DNA from: Candidatus Nitrosacidococcus tergens
GTDB taxonomy: Bacteria; Pseudomonadota; Gammaproteobacteria; Nitrosococcales; Nitrosococcaceae
Length of the DNA stretch: 64,000 nt
Direction: 5' to 3'
Assembly: GCF_902810445.1 (NCBI RefSeq)
Contig: NZ_LR778175.1
Span: forward strand, 876,501-940,500
Each line of letters opens with the position of its first letter. The first letter of the stretch is position 1. The notes beneath the pieces were generated by a model, which had not been told where the DNA came from, did not search any database, and saw only the letters and a program-made list of their open reading frames with translations. Made by a program: the position numbers and the translations under genes. Shown here piece after piece: positions 26,294 to 34,548 of this stretch.

Positions 26294-27160
26294 TTATGCC
26301 TTATGTAAAAACACAAAATTATTATGCACCTTAATGTGTTTTTTATAACCTAAGTTTATAATATTTTCTAAGAACCAATGGCTTTGTATAAGGCTAGTAT
26401 CATTAACCTCAAGCATAATGATGGGCAAGCAACGATTAATCGTATGGAGTGCACCAGACAGTGCTTCTTTTTCATACCCTTCAATATCTAACTGAAGAAT
26501 ACCAATTTTTCTATCGTTAGGAATAATTTCATCTATTGTACTAATATTAGTTGGTTGGTATTGCACGGTATTTTTGTTTAATGTACTTGGACTAATATAC
26601 GATCCACTACCCAACGCTTGACCCTTTCTATTAGCAATTTTCACAAAGGATTGCCCTGCTTTAGCTCCTAAAGCTACGTTAATTAATTTAACGTTTTTAA
26701 TTTCATTTAACGCTAGCGTAATTTTTGCACAGCGAAAATTTTCTATATTTGGCTCAAATGCCCAAATAAACGCATTTTTGTCAATTCCTTTAGATAAGGC
26801 AGGTAAAAAATCACCAAAGAAAGTACCTGCATGAATAATATCTTTATTTCCACAGTGATTTAGTAAATATTCAATTGTTTCAGGTTCATGCACTTTACCC
26901 AGTAAAATTCTCTGCACTTCAGATCTATACGCTGAAGATTGAGGAACGCAATATCCACCATATTGATTATAAGCAATAGCACACTTCAATGTAGGATAAT
27001 CTATATGATGATATGTGTTTTTTATCTTAACAATGGGCGTTGTAATGTGAACAAATTGCCAGTATTTTTCTCTAATGAATTGAAATAAGCTACTTGTTAC
27101 TATTTTTATTTTTTCAATGAAGCTTTTAATAATCTTTTTCATATCCACATATCCACTCAT
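26294..27160 (-). CDS. FkbM-family SAM-dependent methyltransferase
   Basis: A 288-aa protein with the FkbM Rossmann core: DIIHAGTFFGDFLPALSK (SAM-binding region, about residue 110), IWAFEPNIENFRCAKITLAL, VKLINVALG, and ILQLDIEGYEKEALSGAL near residue 225 with the characteristic DIEG motif. FkbM enzymes O-methylate sugars and natural products. The start is uncertain: ATG at 27160 or the ATG six codons in (MKKIIKSF), neither with a strong SD. It stands alone between a convergent terminator and the divergent transporter pair, so the substrate is unknown. A glycan target is possible. Confidence 0.85.
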   Translation of the reverse strand: MSGYVDMKKIIKSFIEKIKIVTSSLFQFIREKYWQFVHITTPIVKIKNTYHHIDYPTLKCAIAYNQYGGYCVPQSSAYRSEVQRILLGKVHEPETIEYLLNHCGNKDIIHAGTFFGDFLPALSKGIDKNAFIWAFEPNIENFRCAKITLALNEIKNVKLINVALGAKAGQSFVKIANRKGQALGSGSYISPSTLNKNTVQYQPTNISTIDEIIPNDRKIGILQLDIEGYEKEALSGALHTINRCLPIIMLEVNDTSLIQSHWFLENIINLGYKKHIKVHNNFVFLHKA

Positions 27161-27197
27161 AATAATAGTAAATTAAATATTTGGAGGTGTTATCTCA

Positions 27198-27635
27198 ATG
27201 ACAATTGATTGGAATGCTTTTACTCCATGGACTGCATTAGGTGGTGGGATACTCATAGGCATTGCAGCGGGAATGTTCTTATTTTTTAATGGAAGAATTG
27301 CTGGAATTAGTGGTATTGTGGGAGGATTGTTTACTCCAACCCGATATGATTTTGCATGGAGAGTAGCATTTATTACCGGATTGATGGTATCGCCTCTATT
27401 GCTTTCATATACAGGATTTTATCTTGATAATATAAATATTGATGCTAGCTATGCTGTATTAATTACAGCAGGGTTATTAGTGGGGATAGGTACTCGCTTA
27501 GGATCAGGATGTACTTCTGGTCATGGGGTATGTGGTTTATCTAGACTCTCGCCGAGATCTTTGGTAGCTACCCTTATCTTTATGAGTGCAGGATTTGCAA
27601 CAGTGTATATTATAAGACATGTTTTAATTATATAA
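27198..27635 (+). CDS. YeeE/YedE-family transporter, N-terminal half protein
   Basis: A 145-aa membrane protein of the sulfur-transport (DUF395) family with about four hydrophobic helices. The hallmark GSGCTSGHGVCGLSRLSPRS near residue 105 carries the two conserved cysteines that act on thiosulfate or related sulfur species in YeeE-like proteins. A strong GGAGG SD precedes the ATG. The partner half-protein starts 15 nt downstream. Together they correspond to one full-length YeeE, as in PmpA/PmpB-type pairs. Confidence 0.88.
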   Translation: MTIDWNAFTPWTALGGGILIGIAAGMFLFFNGRIAGISGIVGGLFTPTRYDFAWRVAFITGLMVSPLLLSYTGFYLDNINIDASYAVLITAGLLVGIGTRLGSGCTSGHGVCGLSRLSPRSLVATLIFMSAGFATVYIIRHVLII

Positions 27636-27649
27636 GTTAGTAGAAAAAA

Positions 27650-28060
27650 ATGGGCATTATTACTTCATTTCTAGTTGGGCTAATATTTGGTTTGGGGTTA
27701 TTAATCTCTGGTATGGTGTTTCCAGAGAAGGTGCTAGGTTTTTTAGATATTAAGGGTCAATGGGATCCTTCCCTAGCCCTTGTAATGTTAGGTGCAGTTC
27801 TTGTAGGATTTATTTCCTTTAAGTATACACGTCAGCGAGTTAAATCTTTTTTAGGCTTTGATATGAAAATCCCTACCACTAATCTAATTAATGCAAGACT
27901 TATTCTAGGTAGTCTTATTTTTGGTATTGGTTGGGGCATAGCTGGATTATGCCCCGGACCTGCCTTAGTAAATTTAGGATTTGGAGAAATGAAAGCTATT
28001 GCATTTGTAATAGCAATGGTAGTAGGTATGGGTATTTTTGAATTTAAGCTAAAAACTTAA
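27650..28060 (+). CDS. YeeE/YedE-family transporter, second half (DUF6691-type)
   Basis: A 136-aa membrane protein with four predicted helices. It begins FLVGLIFGLGLLISGM and includes FGIGWGIAGLCPGPALVNLG, the second conserved cysteine-containing motif of the sulfur-transport family. Paired with the preceding gene it forms a complete two-half transporter. Its last 4 nt overlap the convergent TerD-family gene. Probable substrate class is sulfur-containing anions; the exact substrate is not visible. Confidence 0.87.
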   Translation: MGIITSFLVGLIFGLGLLISGMVFPEKVLGFLDIKGQWDPSLALVMLGAVLVGFISFKYTRQRVKSFLGFDMKIPTTNLINARLILGSLIFGIGWGIAGLCPGPALVNLGFGEMKAIAFVIAMVVGMGIFEFKLKT

Positions 28061-28632
28061 ATATTGATACCATAATTATTAGCTAAGGCACGTAACCCAC
28101 CTGCGTAGCCTTGGCCTATTGCCCTGAATTTCCATTCATTATTATGGTGATATATTTCAGCAAAGATCATAGCAGTTTCAGTAGAAGCATCTTCTGATAA
28201 GTCATAGCGAACAACCTCAGCCCCTGTAGTTTCATTCACAAGACGAATAAATGAATTACTAACTTGCCCAAAATTTTGTTTACGTGCATCTGCTTCATGG
28301 ATGGTAACCGCAAATGCTATTTTTTCTATATCTGAGGGAATTAAAGTTAAATCTACTTTTATTACCTCATCGTCTCCTTCACCTGCTCCAGTTCGGTTAT
28401 CTCCAGTATGCTCTACAGCACCTTCTGGGCTTTTTAACTGGTTATAAAAAATAAAATCGCTGTCACTACGAACTTTGTCATTTGATCCTAATAAAAACAC
28501 GCTCGCATCTAAATCAAACTCAGCTCCATCAGTAGCTCTTGGATCCCAGCCTAAACCAACAATAATCTTAGTCAAGCTTGGATCAGTTTTTGATAAGGAT
28601 AAGTTACCACCTTTTTGTAAGGTCAATGCCAT
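28057..28632 (-). CDS. terD: TerD-family protein
   Basis: A 191-aa protein of the TerD/TerE family from tellurite and stress-resistance loci. It starts MALTLQKGGNLSLSK and contains DLDASVFLLGSNDKVRSDSD, HTGDNRTGAGEGDDE with the acidic calcium-binding residues, and AVTIHEADARKQNFGQVSN. TerD proteins bind Ca2+ and are thought to form membrane-linked stress complexes. The SD GGAG precedes the ATG. Of the usual ter operon only this gene and the next upstream TerA-like gene are present, so a resistance phenotype should not be assumed. TerE is an equally possible name. Confidence 0.9.
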   Translation of the reverse strand: MALTLQKGGNLSLSKTDPSLTKIIVGLGWDPRATDGAEFDLDASVFLLGSNDKVRSDSDFIFYNQLKSPEGAVEHTGDNRTGAGEGDDEVIKVDLTLIPSDIEKIAFAVTIHEADARKQNFGQVSNSFIRLVNETTGAEVVRYDLSEDASTETAMIFAEIYHHNNEWKFRAIGQGYAGGLRALANNYGINI

Positions 28633-28660
28633 AAAAAATCTCCATTGATTATTTTATCTA

Positions 28661-29878
28661 TTATTTCGTTCCTGCACGCCAGTGTAGTCCCCAATGATAA
28701 GCGTGATCCATTTCATCATGTCTTCGATGAAAATCTACCCGGCGTGTTACCTTAATCGTATCATTAATATTTTCAAGAAGAGCAATTGCGCACATTCTAT
28801 AATCGCCCCCTTCATCATTAAGATGAACTTCAATTTCCGGATGATTAGGCACAAAAACCGTAATTACGCCATCCGTTTCCTTCCAACTAGGCACACCATC
28901 ATAAATAAAAGTAAAGATTAGAATGCGCCTTATTTCACTCCACTTTTTACCATTAATATAAAGCCATTCTCCACCAGAAATCGATCCGGTACGATCATCC
29001 CCCATAAGCTTAATAAAAGGAGGATGATCTAGAGCACCAAATGTGTTTCCTAGTGCTTGCACCACGCCTTTATTACCATTTTTAAGCTCAAAAAGACAGC
29101 CCACATCAAGATCAATTCCTTTATTTTGGTTACCAAAAATACCCCCAAGGAATCTTCCACTTTTATTACTTCCTTGACCTTGAAGTGTTTCATTGCTCCA
29201 ATTTAGATTAACTCTTATTTCACCATAATCTGCTGAATCAGGTTTTTCTAAACTAATACTAGATCTAGCCTTATCTAAGGTGATTTTATTAAGGTTAAGA
29301 TTAGACTTGTTGGATTGCTGGGTATTATTTGTTGCTTTGGTAGTTATAGATGGTGGCATAGAATCAGCAATTTCAACACCAAAGTGCTTAGCCAGCGGCT
29401 CTAAACCGCCTTCAAACCCTTGTCCCACGCAACGAAATTTCCACATATTTTTATGTAGATAAAATTCTCCAAGAATTAAGGCAGCCTCTTTCATTCCTTG
29501 AGTAGGAACTTGAGCTTCAATATTATCATTGATTCCTAACGATAAAAATGAAACCTGATTAAATACTGCCCTATTTTCGTGTATCGTTGCAGTTAATGCA
29601 ACTTTGCAAATATTAGAATCTAAGTGGTGTAGATCTAGTGAAAACTCAGCTTTCCCCGCTAAGCTACCCTTCATTTGAAGGGCACCACTCAAAATATTAT
29701 TTTGATTATAAAAACACATATCACTATCACCACGAACTTTCCCTTCAGCAGTCAGAGCAAACGCTGATATATCAATATCTATCCCAGTGATAGGAGTATA
29801 GTTAATCGTTATAGAAAGTGGTAGTTTAGATTCTACAGGCGTATTACCGCCAGGTGTTAAAATTACCCTATTATTCAT
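28661..29878 (-). CDS. TerA-like protein with duplicated TerD domains
   Basis: A 405-aa protein resembling TerA. The N-terminal half starts MNNRVILTPGGNTPV and follows the TerD pattern (GIDIDISAFALTAEGKVRGD, FYNQNNILSGA, ATIHENRAVFNQVS), ending FEGGLEPLAKHFGVEI. After a Ser/Asn/Lys-rich linker (about residues 175-220), a second domain starts YGEIRVNLNWS and includes GIDLDVGCLFELKNG and LMGDDRTGSISGGEWL. The domain pair is typical of TerA. It lies 28 nt upstream of terD and is probably cotranscribed. Function is inferred from family only. Confidence 0.85.
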   Translation of the reverse strand: MNNRVILTPGGNTPVESKLPLSITINYTPITGIDIDISAFALTAEGKVRGDSDMCFYNQNNILSGALQMKGSLAGKAEFSLDLHHLDSNICKVALTATIHENRAVFNQVSFLSLGINDNIEAQVPTQGMKEAALILGEFYLHKNMWKFRCVGQGFEGGLEPLAKHFGVEIADSMPPSITTKATNNTQQSNKSNLNLNKITLDKARSSISLEKPDSADYGEIRVNLNWSNETLQGQGSNKSGRFLGGIFGNQNKGIDLDVGCLFELKNGNKGVVQALGNTFGALDHPPFIKLMGDDRTGSISGGEWLYINGKKWSEIRRILIFTFIYDGVPSWKETDGVITVFVPNHPEIEVHLNDEGGDYRMCAIALLENINDTIKVTRRVDFHRRHDEMDHAYHWGLHWRAGTK

Positions 29879-29892
29879 AAGTTAAAAATACT

Positions 29893-30660
29893 CTAGTGTT
29901 TTGCTGCATAGGTAAATAAAGAGAAAAAATTCTCTGTAGTTATATCTTCAATACAAGCTAATGAAGTTTTTCTTAGCTCTGCAATGTGTTTTGCTACATA
30001 CTGTACATAAGCTGGGGTATTAGTTTTTCCTCGATAAGGAACTGGAGCTAAGTAAGGAGAATCGGTTTCTATCAATAATCTATTTGCTGGAATTTTGGTA
30101 GCTACCTGCTGTAAATCCCTTGCACTAGGAAAAGTAATAATTCCAGAGAAAGAAATGTAAAAACCTAAATCCATTCCTTTTTTTGCTGTATCCCAATCCT
30201 CAGTAAAACAATGAAGTACGCCACCGACCTCTTCTGCACCTTCTTCTTTTAGAATACGTAAAGTGTCTTCTTTTGCCTGTCTTGTATGGATAATTAAGGG
30301 CTTGTTACAAATCTTCGCGGCAGTAATATGTGCTCTGAATCTATCTTGTTGCCAAGATAGATCACCTTCACTACGAAAATAGTCTAACCCAGTTTCTCCA
30401 ATACCCACTACTTCCGGAAGAGAACCAGAATCAATTAATTGATCTATAGTAGATTCCTTAATTTCATTACTGTTAGGATGAATCCCCACTGAGATAGAAA
30501 TATCTTCATTTTTTTGAGCAATCTTATAAATTTCTGGAAAACTTTTCATATCTACCGATACGCATAGCATGTGTCCTACGCCAGATTGGTGGGCTTCTTC
30601 TATAGTTTGAGAAGCAGGTTGGTCAATTAAATTAATGTGACAATGGGAATCAACAAGCAT
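29893..30660 (-). CDS. TatD-family metal-dependent DNase (YcfH-like)
   Basis: Metal-dependent hydrolase of the TatD family. The best start is the ATG at 30660, giving MLVDSHCHINL with the HxH metal motif and 255 aa, close to E. coli YcfH. The longer frame from 30714 adds 18 hydrophobic residues inside the PilZ gene and does not fit the family. Other metal residues are in EVVGIGETGLDYF, IHTRQAKEDTL, GVLHCFTED and LIETDSPYLAP. It ends the operon tmk-holB-pilZ-tatD, as in other gammaproteobacteria. Exact nucleic acid substrate is not visible. Confidence 0.92.
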   Translation of the reverse strand: MLVDSHCHINLIDQPASQTIEEAHQSGVGHMLCVSVDMKSFPEIYKIAQKNEDISISVGIHPNSNEIKESTIDQLIDSGSLPEVVGIGETGLDYFRSEGDLSWQQDRFRAHITAAKICNKPLIIHTRQAKEDTLRILKEEGAEEVGGVLHCFTEDWDTAKKGMDLGFYISFSGIITFPSARDLQQVATKIPANRLLIETDSPYLAPVPYRGKTNTPAYVQYVAKHIAELRKTSLACIEDITTENFFSLFTYAAKH

Positions 30661-30670
30661 AATGTATTTA

Positions 30671-31021
30671 TTACATAGTATAAGTAGGCTTTTCAGAATT
30701 AAGTCTATCAGCAAGATAGGTTTCTATCTTAGTACGCACATCATCATTGCTTGACTCAAATTGTACTCCAACGCCAGGATTTCTATTATGTGCACTCTCT
30801 GGAGTAATCCAAATAACTTTCCCTGAAAAGGTTATTTCTTCAATCTCACTAAGTAAAGTCAGTTGTATTGATATTCTGTCATCAATTTTATAGTGTTTAG
30901 AAGTAGGGATAAATAATCCTCCATGTTTTATAAATGGAATATAAGCTTGGTAAAGCGCATCAATATCCCGAATAGTTAGGGATAGATGATAAATAGAAGG
31001 TGATCCAGTAATATCACTCAT
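30671..31021 (-). CDS. pilZ: PilZ domain protein
   Basis: A 116-aa single-domain protein resembling type IV pilus assembly PilZ, which sits between holB and tatD in Pseudomonas. Features are LSLTIRDIDALYQAYIPFIK, GGLFIPTSKHYKIDDRISI, GKVIWITPESAHNRNPGVGV and a C-terminal KIETYLADRLNSEKPTYTM. The RxxxR and D/NxSxxG motifs for cyclic-di-GMP are not evident, as in Pseudomonas PilZ, which does not bind the nucleotide. It starts 6 nt after holB. A role with pilus assembly or motility is likely by homology; no pilus genes are in the window. Confidence 0.88.
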   Translation of the reverse strand: MSDITGSPSIYHLSLTIRDIDALYQAYIPFIKHGGLFIPTSKHYKIDDRISIQLTLLSEIEEITFSGKVIWITPESAHNRNPGVGVQFESSNDDVRTKIETYLADRLNSEKPTYTM

Positions 31022-31027
31022 AAGAAT

Positions 31028-32026
31028 TTAAGCTAAAAGAAGAAACCAATCGATTAGCAATTTCTCTAATAAAAGTTGTGTATTAATTTGAGTGCGATTA
31101 GTAAGTAACCATAAACTATATTCTATCTTTTCTAAAAGAGAAAATAATGGTTTTAATTCTACTTTTCTGGAGAATTCCCTAAGGTAATCTTCTATATCTG
31201 TATTAATTAAAAGCTCAGTAGATACATTTCTTTTAATTCTAATCATATCCATCGTAAATAGTATCATCCAATATAGAGCTTCCTCCCATATTTTCAAAAT
31301 ATAATCTTCTACTGTCTTTAAAGGGTTAATATTTTCTTTAAAAGAAAATAGATTATGGGCTAGTTTAATCCTTTGTGATAAAAGATCTTGTTCTAGATAG
31401 GATAATGCTCTTAATGGTGCCCCTCCTACCAAATTTAGCAGATACATTAAGTTAATATCTTCTTGCTTAGAATTTATAGAAAGTAATTGCTGAGCGAGCC
31501 ATTTTTCAGCTTCTCTCTTATGGATAGAAAACTGAAATTTTTGGCACCGACTACGAATAGTAACGGGTAACGCAAACAATGAAGTACTTATTAAAGTAAT
31601 GACTGTATTCCTAGGGGGTTCTTCTAATATTTTTAGTAAACTATTAGCAGCACTAATAGTCATTTTATCAGCAGCTAAAATGGTTACAGTTTTAAACGCT
31701 GATTTTTTAGCTTTTAGCATTAAATGATGATAAATCTCTCTAGTTTGTTCTATTGAAATTACTTTTTTTTCGTCTGGAATTGACACTCTAAGATGATCGG
31801 GATGGGTATTTGCTTTAAACAAAACACAGCTAGAACAAACACCGCAAGCTAGCTTATTTTCTCCAGGAGAATCGCATAATAAATTATTTACTAAGTGATC
31901 AGTAAAAGTATATTTACCTATACCCTTAGGACCATAGAGCAATATAGCATGCGGCATCCTCTCAATAGATTTCGCAGTCATTATGCTCTGCCAGTGGGAT
32001 TGGCACCATGGGTAAAGCTCATGCAT
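31028..32026 (-). CDS. holB: DNA polymerase III subunit delta'
   Basis: Clamp-loader subunit delta', 332 aa. It has a P-loop-like GPKGIGKYTF near residue 33, the four-cysteine zinc cluster (CDSPGENKLACGVCSSC) near residue 50, DKMTISAANSLLKILEEPP and TLISTSLFALPVTIRSRCQ, which is the SRC motif conserved in clamp-loader subunits. The start overlaps the tmk stop by 8 nt, the usual tmk-holB arrangement. The C-terminal third is AT-rich and less conserved. Confidence 0.94.
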   Translation of the reverse strand: MHELYPWCQSHWQSIMTAKSIERMPHAILLYGPKGIGKYTFTDHLVNNLLCDSPGENKLACGVCSSCVLFKANTHPDHLRVSIPDEKKVISIEQTREIYHHLMLKAKKSAFKTVTILAADKMTISAANSLLKILEEPPRNTVITLISTSLFALPVTIRSRCQKFQFSIHKREAEKWLAQQLLSINSKQEDINLMYLLNLVGGAPLRALSYLEQDLLSQRIKLAHNLFSFKENINPLKTVEDYILKIWEEALYWMILFTMDMIRIKRNVSTELLINTDIEDYLREFSRKVELKPLFSLLEKIEYSLWLLTNRTQINTQLLLEKLLIDWFLLLA

Positions 32027-32657
32027 ATTTTATCTTGCTTAAAAAATTTATAACCTCTTTTTCTATAACTTTCTGTATCTCTAGCCTCTCTAAAGAAGCA
32101 TCAATAATGCAGTATCTATTAGTATACTGTTTAGCTAGCCGAAGATAAGATACACGCACCCGTTCGAAAAAATCATTCTGTTCTTGTTCAAAACGATCGC
32201 TACTCTGTTTCCGCTGTGTTCTAATATTTACAGGGAGATCAAGTAGAAAGGTAAGATTAGGCTGTAACCTAGATATTGTCCATTTTTCAACGAGTTGAAT
32301 AAATTCTAAAGGTAACTCTCTACCTCCTCCTTGATAAGCATAGCTTGAATCGGTAAATCGCTCACAGATGACCCATTTACCCATTGCTAATGCAGGCATA
32401 ATTACTTTCTCAAGGTGATCAACTCTAGCTGCAAATATAAGCAAAAGCTCACTATAGGGAAGTATACTATCTTCATCTTTAGAGAGTAGTATTTCCCTAA
32501 CTTTCTCCCCTAAGGGAGTACCACCAGGTTCTCGAGTTAAGATAACCTCCTTATCTAACCTCTCTAGTAACTGTTGAATAAATTTAATTTGGGTACTTTT
32601 TCCAGCACCATCAATACCTTCAAGAGATATAAAATATCCTTTTTCATCTTTCCTCAT
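32019..32657 (-). CDS. tmk: Thymidylate kinase
   Basis: Phosphorylates dTMP to dTDP. The 212-aa protein has the P-loop LEGIDGAGKSTQ (residues 13-24), the dTMP-binding LTREPGGTPLGEKVRE, the conserved WVICERFTDSSYAYQGGGRE and the lid QRKQSSDRFEQE. The start ATG at 32657 leaves a normal N-terminus MRKDEKGYFISLEG. It lies 11 nt after mltG and overlaps holB. Confidence 0.97.
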   Translation of the reverse strand: MRKDEKGYFISLEGIDGAGKSTQIKFIQQLLERLDKEVILTREPGGTPLGEKVREILLSKDEDSILPYSELLLIFAARVDHLEKVIMPALAMGKWVICERFTDSSYAYQGGGRELPLEFIQLVEKWTISRLQPNLTFLLDLPVNIRTQRKQSSDRFEQEQNDFFERVRVSYLRLAKQYTNRYCIIDASLERLEIQKVIEKEVINFLSKIKYA

Positions 32658-32668
32658 AGGGTAAAAAT

Positions 32669-33688
32669 TTAGTGCTGCTTATTTTTACCTAAAATATAGG
32701 TTTGAATAGCGATTTTATGATCTTCATAAGTAGTAGAGAATTGATGGCTACCATCACCACGAGCAACAAAATATAATGTGTCTCCATTATCAGGGTGCAA
32801 AGCTGCATACAATGATTTTAGACTAGGCATACAGATAGGAGTAATAGGCAGTCCAAAGCGGGTATAAGTATTGTAAGGAGTATCTTTTTTTAAGTCCAAG
32901 CGATGTAATGTGCCTGTAAATAATTCTCCTAGCCCATAAATGACGGTAGGATCTGTTTGTAACCGCATTTTCTTTTTTAATCTTCTTATAAGTACACCAG
33001 AAATAATAGGTCGTTCTATCTCAAGTGCACTCTCTCGTTCAACAATAGAGGCCATAGTTAATGCTTCATAGGGATTCTGATAAGGTAGATCTGAAGCACG
33101 ATTATCCCACGCACTTGCCAAATGCTTTTCCATAAGTTGAAAAGCACGTTTTAAAATAGAAATATCAGTAGATTCAGCAGAAAAAAAATAAGTATCTGGA
33201 AAAAACCTACCTTCAGGATGTATACTTGTATAGCCTATACGTTCCATAATTTCAGTAGGTCCACCTTGTTGGATCAGGGTATGCTGTACATAAGGGGTGT
33301 TATTAATTGCGTTTATTAGTTGGGTAAAAGTCCACCCCTCAATAATGGTAAAACTGTGTTGTACAACTTTTCCATTTACGATTTGCTCTAAAAAAGAAAG
33401 CGGTGTAGTCCCAGAAGGAATATAGTATTCTCCGGCTTTTATTGCTTGAGTTTTTCCCTTCCAACGAGTAAGTAAATAAAAATATAAAGGATTAGTTAGT
33501 AGTAACCCTTGGTCATATAACCCTCTAGCTATAGAATGAGCAGTTGCTCCTTTAGAAATCTCAAAATAATAGCCACCTTTCCTTACTTGAAATAATGTGT
33601 TAACAAATTTACCATATTCAAGTTTAATCCATACGCCTAAAGATAATATAATAGATAGAAAAAAAAAGAAGAGTCCTTTTTTACTCAT
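32669..33688 (-). CDS. mltG: Endolytic murein transglycosylase
   Basis: Inner-membrane lytic transglycosylase MltG (YceG), 339 aa, which cleaves nascent glycan strands to end peptidoglycan polymerisation. A single N-terminal transmembrane anchor (GLFFFFLSIILSLGVWIKL) is followed by a LysM-like region and the catalytic domain, with ASIVERESALEIERPIISGV carrying the catalytic glutamate and LQTDPTVIYGLG. Its ATG overlaps the pabC stop by 8 nt and has GAGAG as SD. The order pabC-mltG-tmk-holB is conserved in gammaproteobacteria. Confidence 0.96.
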   Translation of the reverse strand: MSKKGLFFFFLSIILSLGVWIKLEYGKFVNTLFQVRKGGYYFEISKGATAHSIARGLYDQGLLLTNPLYFYLLTRWKGKTQAIKAGEYYIPSGTTPLSFLEQIVNGKVVQHSFTIIEGWTFTQLINAINNTPYVQHTLIQQGGPTEIMERIGYTSIHPEGRFFPDTYFFSAESTDISILKRAFQLMEKHLASAWDNRASDLPYQNPYEALTMASIVERESALEIERPIISGVLIRRLKKKMRLQTDPTVIYGLGELFTGTLHRLDLKKDTPYNTYTRFGLPITPICMPSLKSLYAALHPDNGDTLYFVARGDGSHQFSTTYEDHKIAIQTYILGKNKQH

Positions 33689-34523
33689 AACTCTCTATCC
33701 ACATTTGAATAAAATTTTGAATATTCCTAGTTTTAGTACTAACTGGATAGGAGGATATTTCCTCTAAATAACGTACTGGCCATAAACCAATTAAGCTGTT
33801 ACAAACGAACATTTCTTCTGCTTGTTTCAGATCATCTAAGTTTATTGGTTTAACGATAGTTTTTATCCCTAAAGTAGAAGCTTTCTGTAAGATAAACTCT
33901 CGCATTACTCCAGCAACCCCACAGTTATTAAGATCCGGAGTTTGTAAGTAATCTGATATGAAGATGAAAATATTACTCATAGTTCCAGAAATTACTTGTC
34001 CTCTACTATCTAACATTACCCCTTCTGGAATTTGTGGATCATTCCATTCACTTCTGGCAAGGATTTGTTCTAATCGGTTTAAATGTTTAATCCCAGAGAG
34101 CATCGGATTATGTCCTAAAGTAGTAGCACAAATTCGAAGTGTAATACCATATTTAAAGAAATCTATAGGATAGTTTGGCCAAGGATAGATAGAAAGCACT
34201 CGAGTAGGTTTCTCATTATGTGGAATACGATAACCCCGTTGCTCTGATATTCCTCGAGTAAGGATAATCTTCAGAACCCCTTGAGAAACTTCACTACAGA
34301 GTTCTTTTATTTCTTCATCTAAACTCTTTAAATCTGGGATAGATAATTTTAATCGGTGGCAACTTATTTTTAGGCGATTAAGATGAAAATCATAGAAAGG
34401 AATTTTTCCTTTATAAACGGCAATGGTTTCAAACAAACCATCCCCATACTGAAACCCTCGATCAGAGAATGAGACTTTAGAAGATGGTCTACCGTTAATT
34501 AGTGTTTTTTCAGAGAAAAACAA
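33681..34523 (-). CDS. pabC: 4-amino-4-deoxychorismate lyase
   Basis: Class IV PLP enzyme giving p-aminobenzoate and pyruvate from aminodeoxychorismate, in folate synthesis. 280 aa. The N-terminal SDRGFQYGDGLFETI, the PLP-lysine region GIKHLNRLEQILARSE, and GVMLDSRGQVISGTMSNIFI are typical. The start is a TTG (34521-34523) without a clear SD; an in-frame stop lies just upstream, so no longer start is possible. It starts 25 nt after the fabF stop and overlaps mltG by 8 nt. Confidence 0.92.
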   Translation of the reverse strand: MFFSEKTLINGRPSSKVSFSDRGFQYGDGLFETIAVYKGKIPFYDFHLNRLKISCHRLKLSIPDLKSLDEEIKELCSEVSQGVLKIILTRGISEQRGYRIPHNEKPTRVLSIYPWPNYPIDFFKYGITLRICATTLGHNPMLSGIKHLNRLEQILARSEWNDPQIPEGVMLDSRGQVISGTMSNIFIFISDYLQTPDLNNCGVAGVMREFILQKASTLGIKTIVKPINLDDLKQAEEMFVCNSLIGLWPVRYLEEISSYPVSTKTRNIQNFIQMWIESYE

Positions 34524-34548
34524 TATAGATTATCAGTAATAGGTAGGA

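Noticed and set aside
30661..30714. Longer N-terminus for the TatD-family protein
   Set aside because: It adds 18 residues before the family start MLVDSHCHINL and overlaps pilZ.
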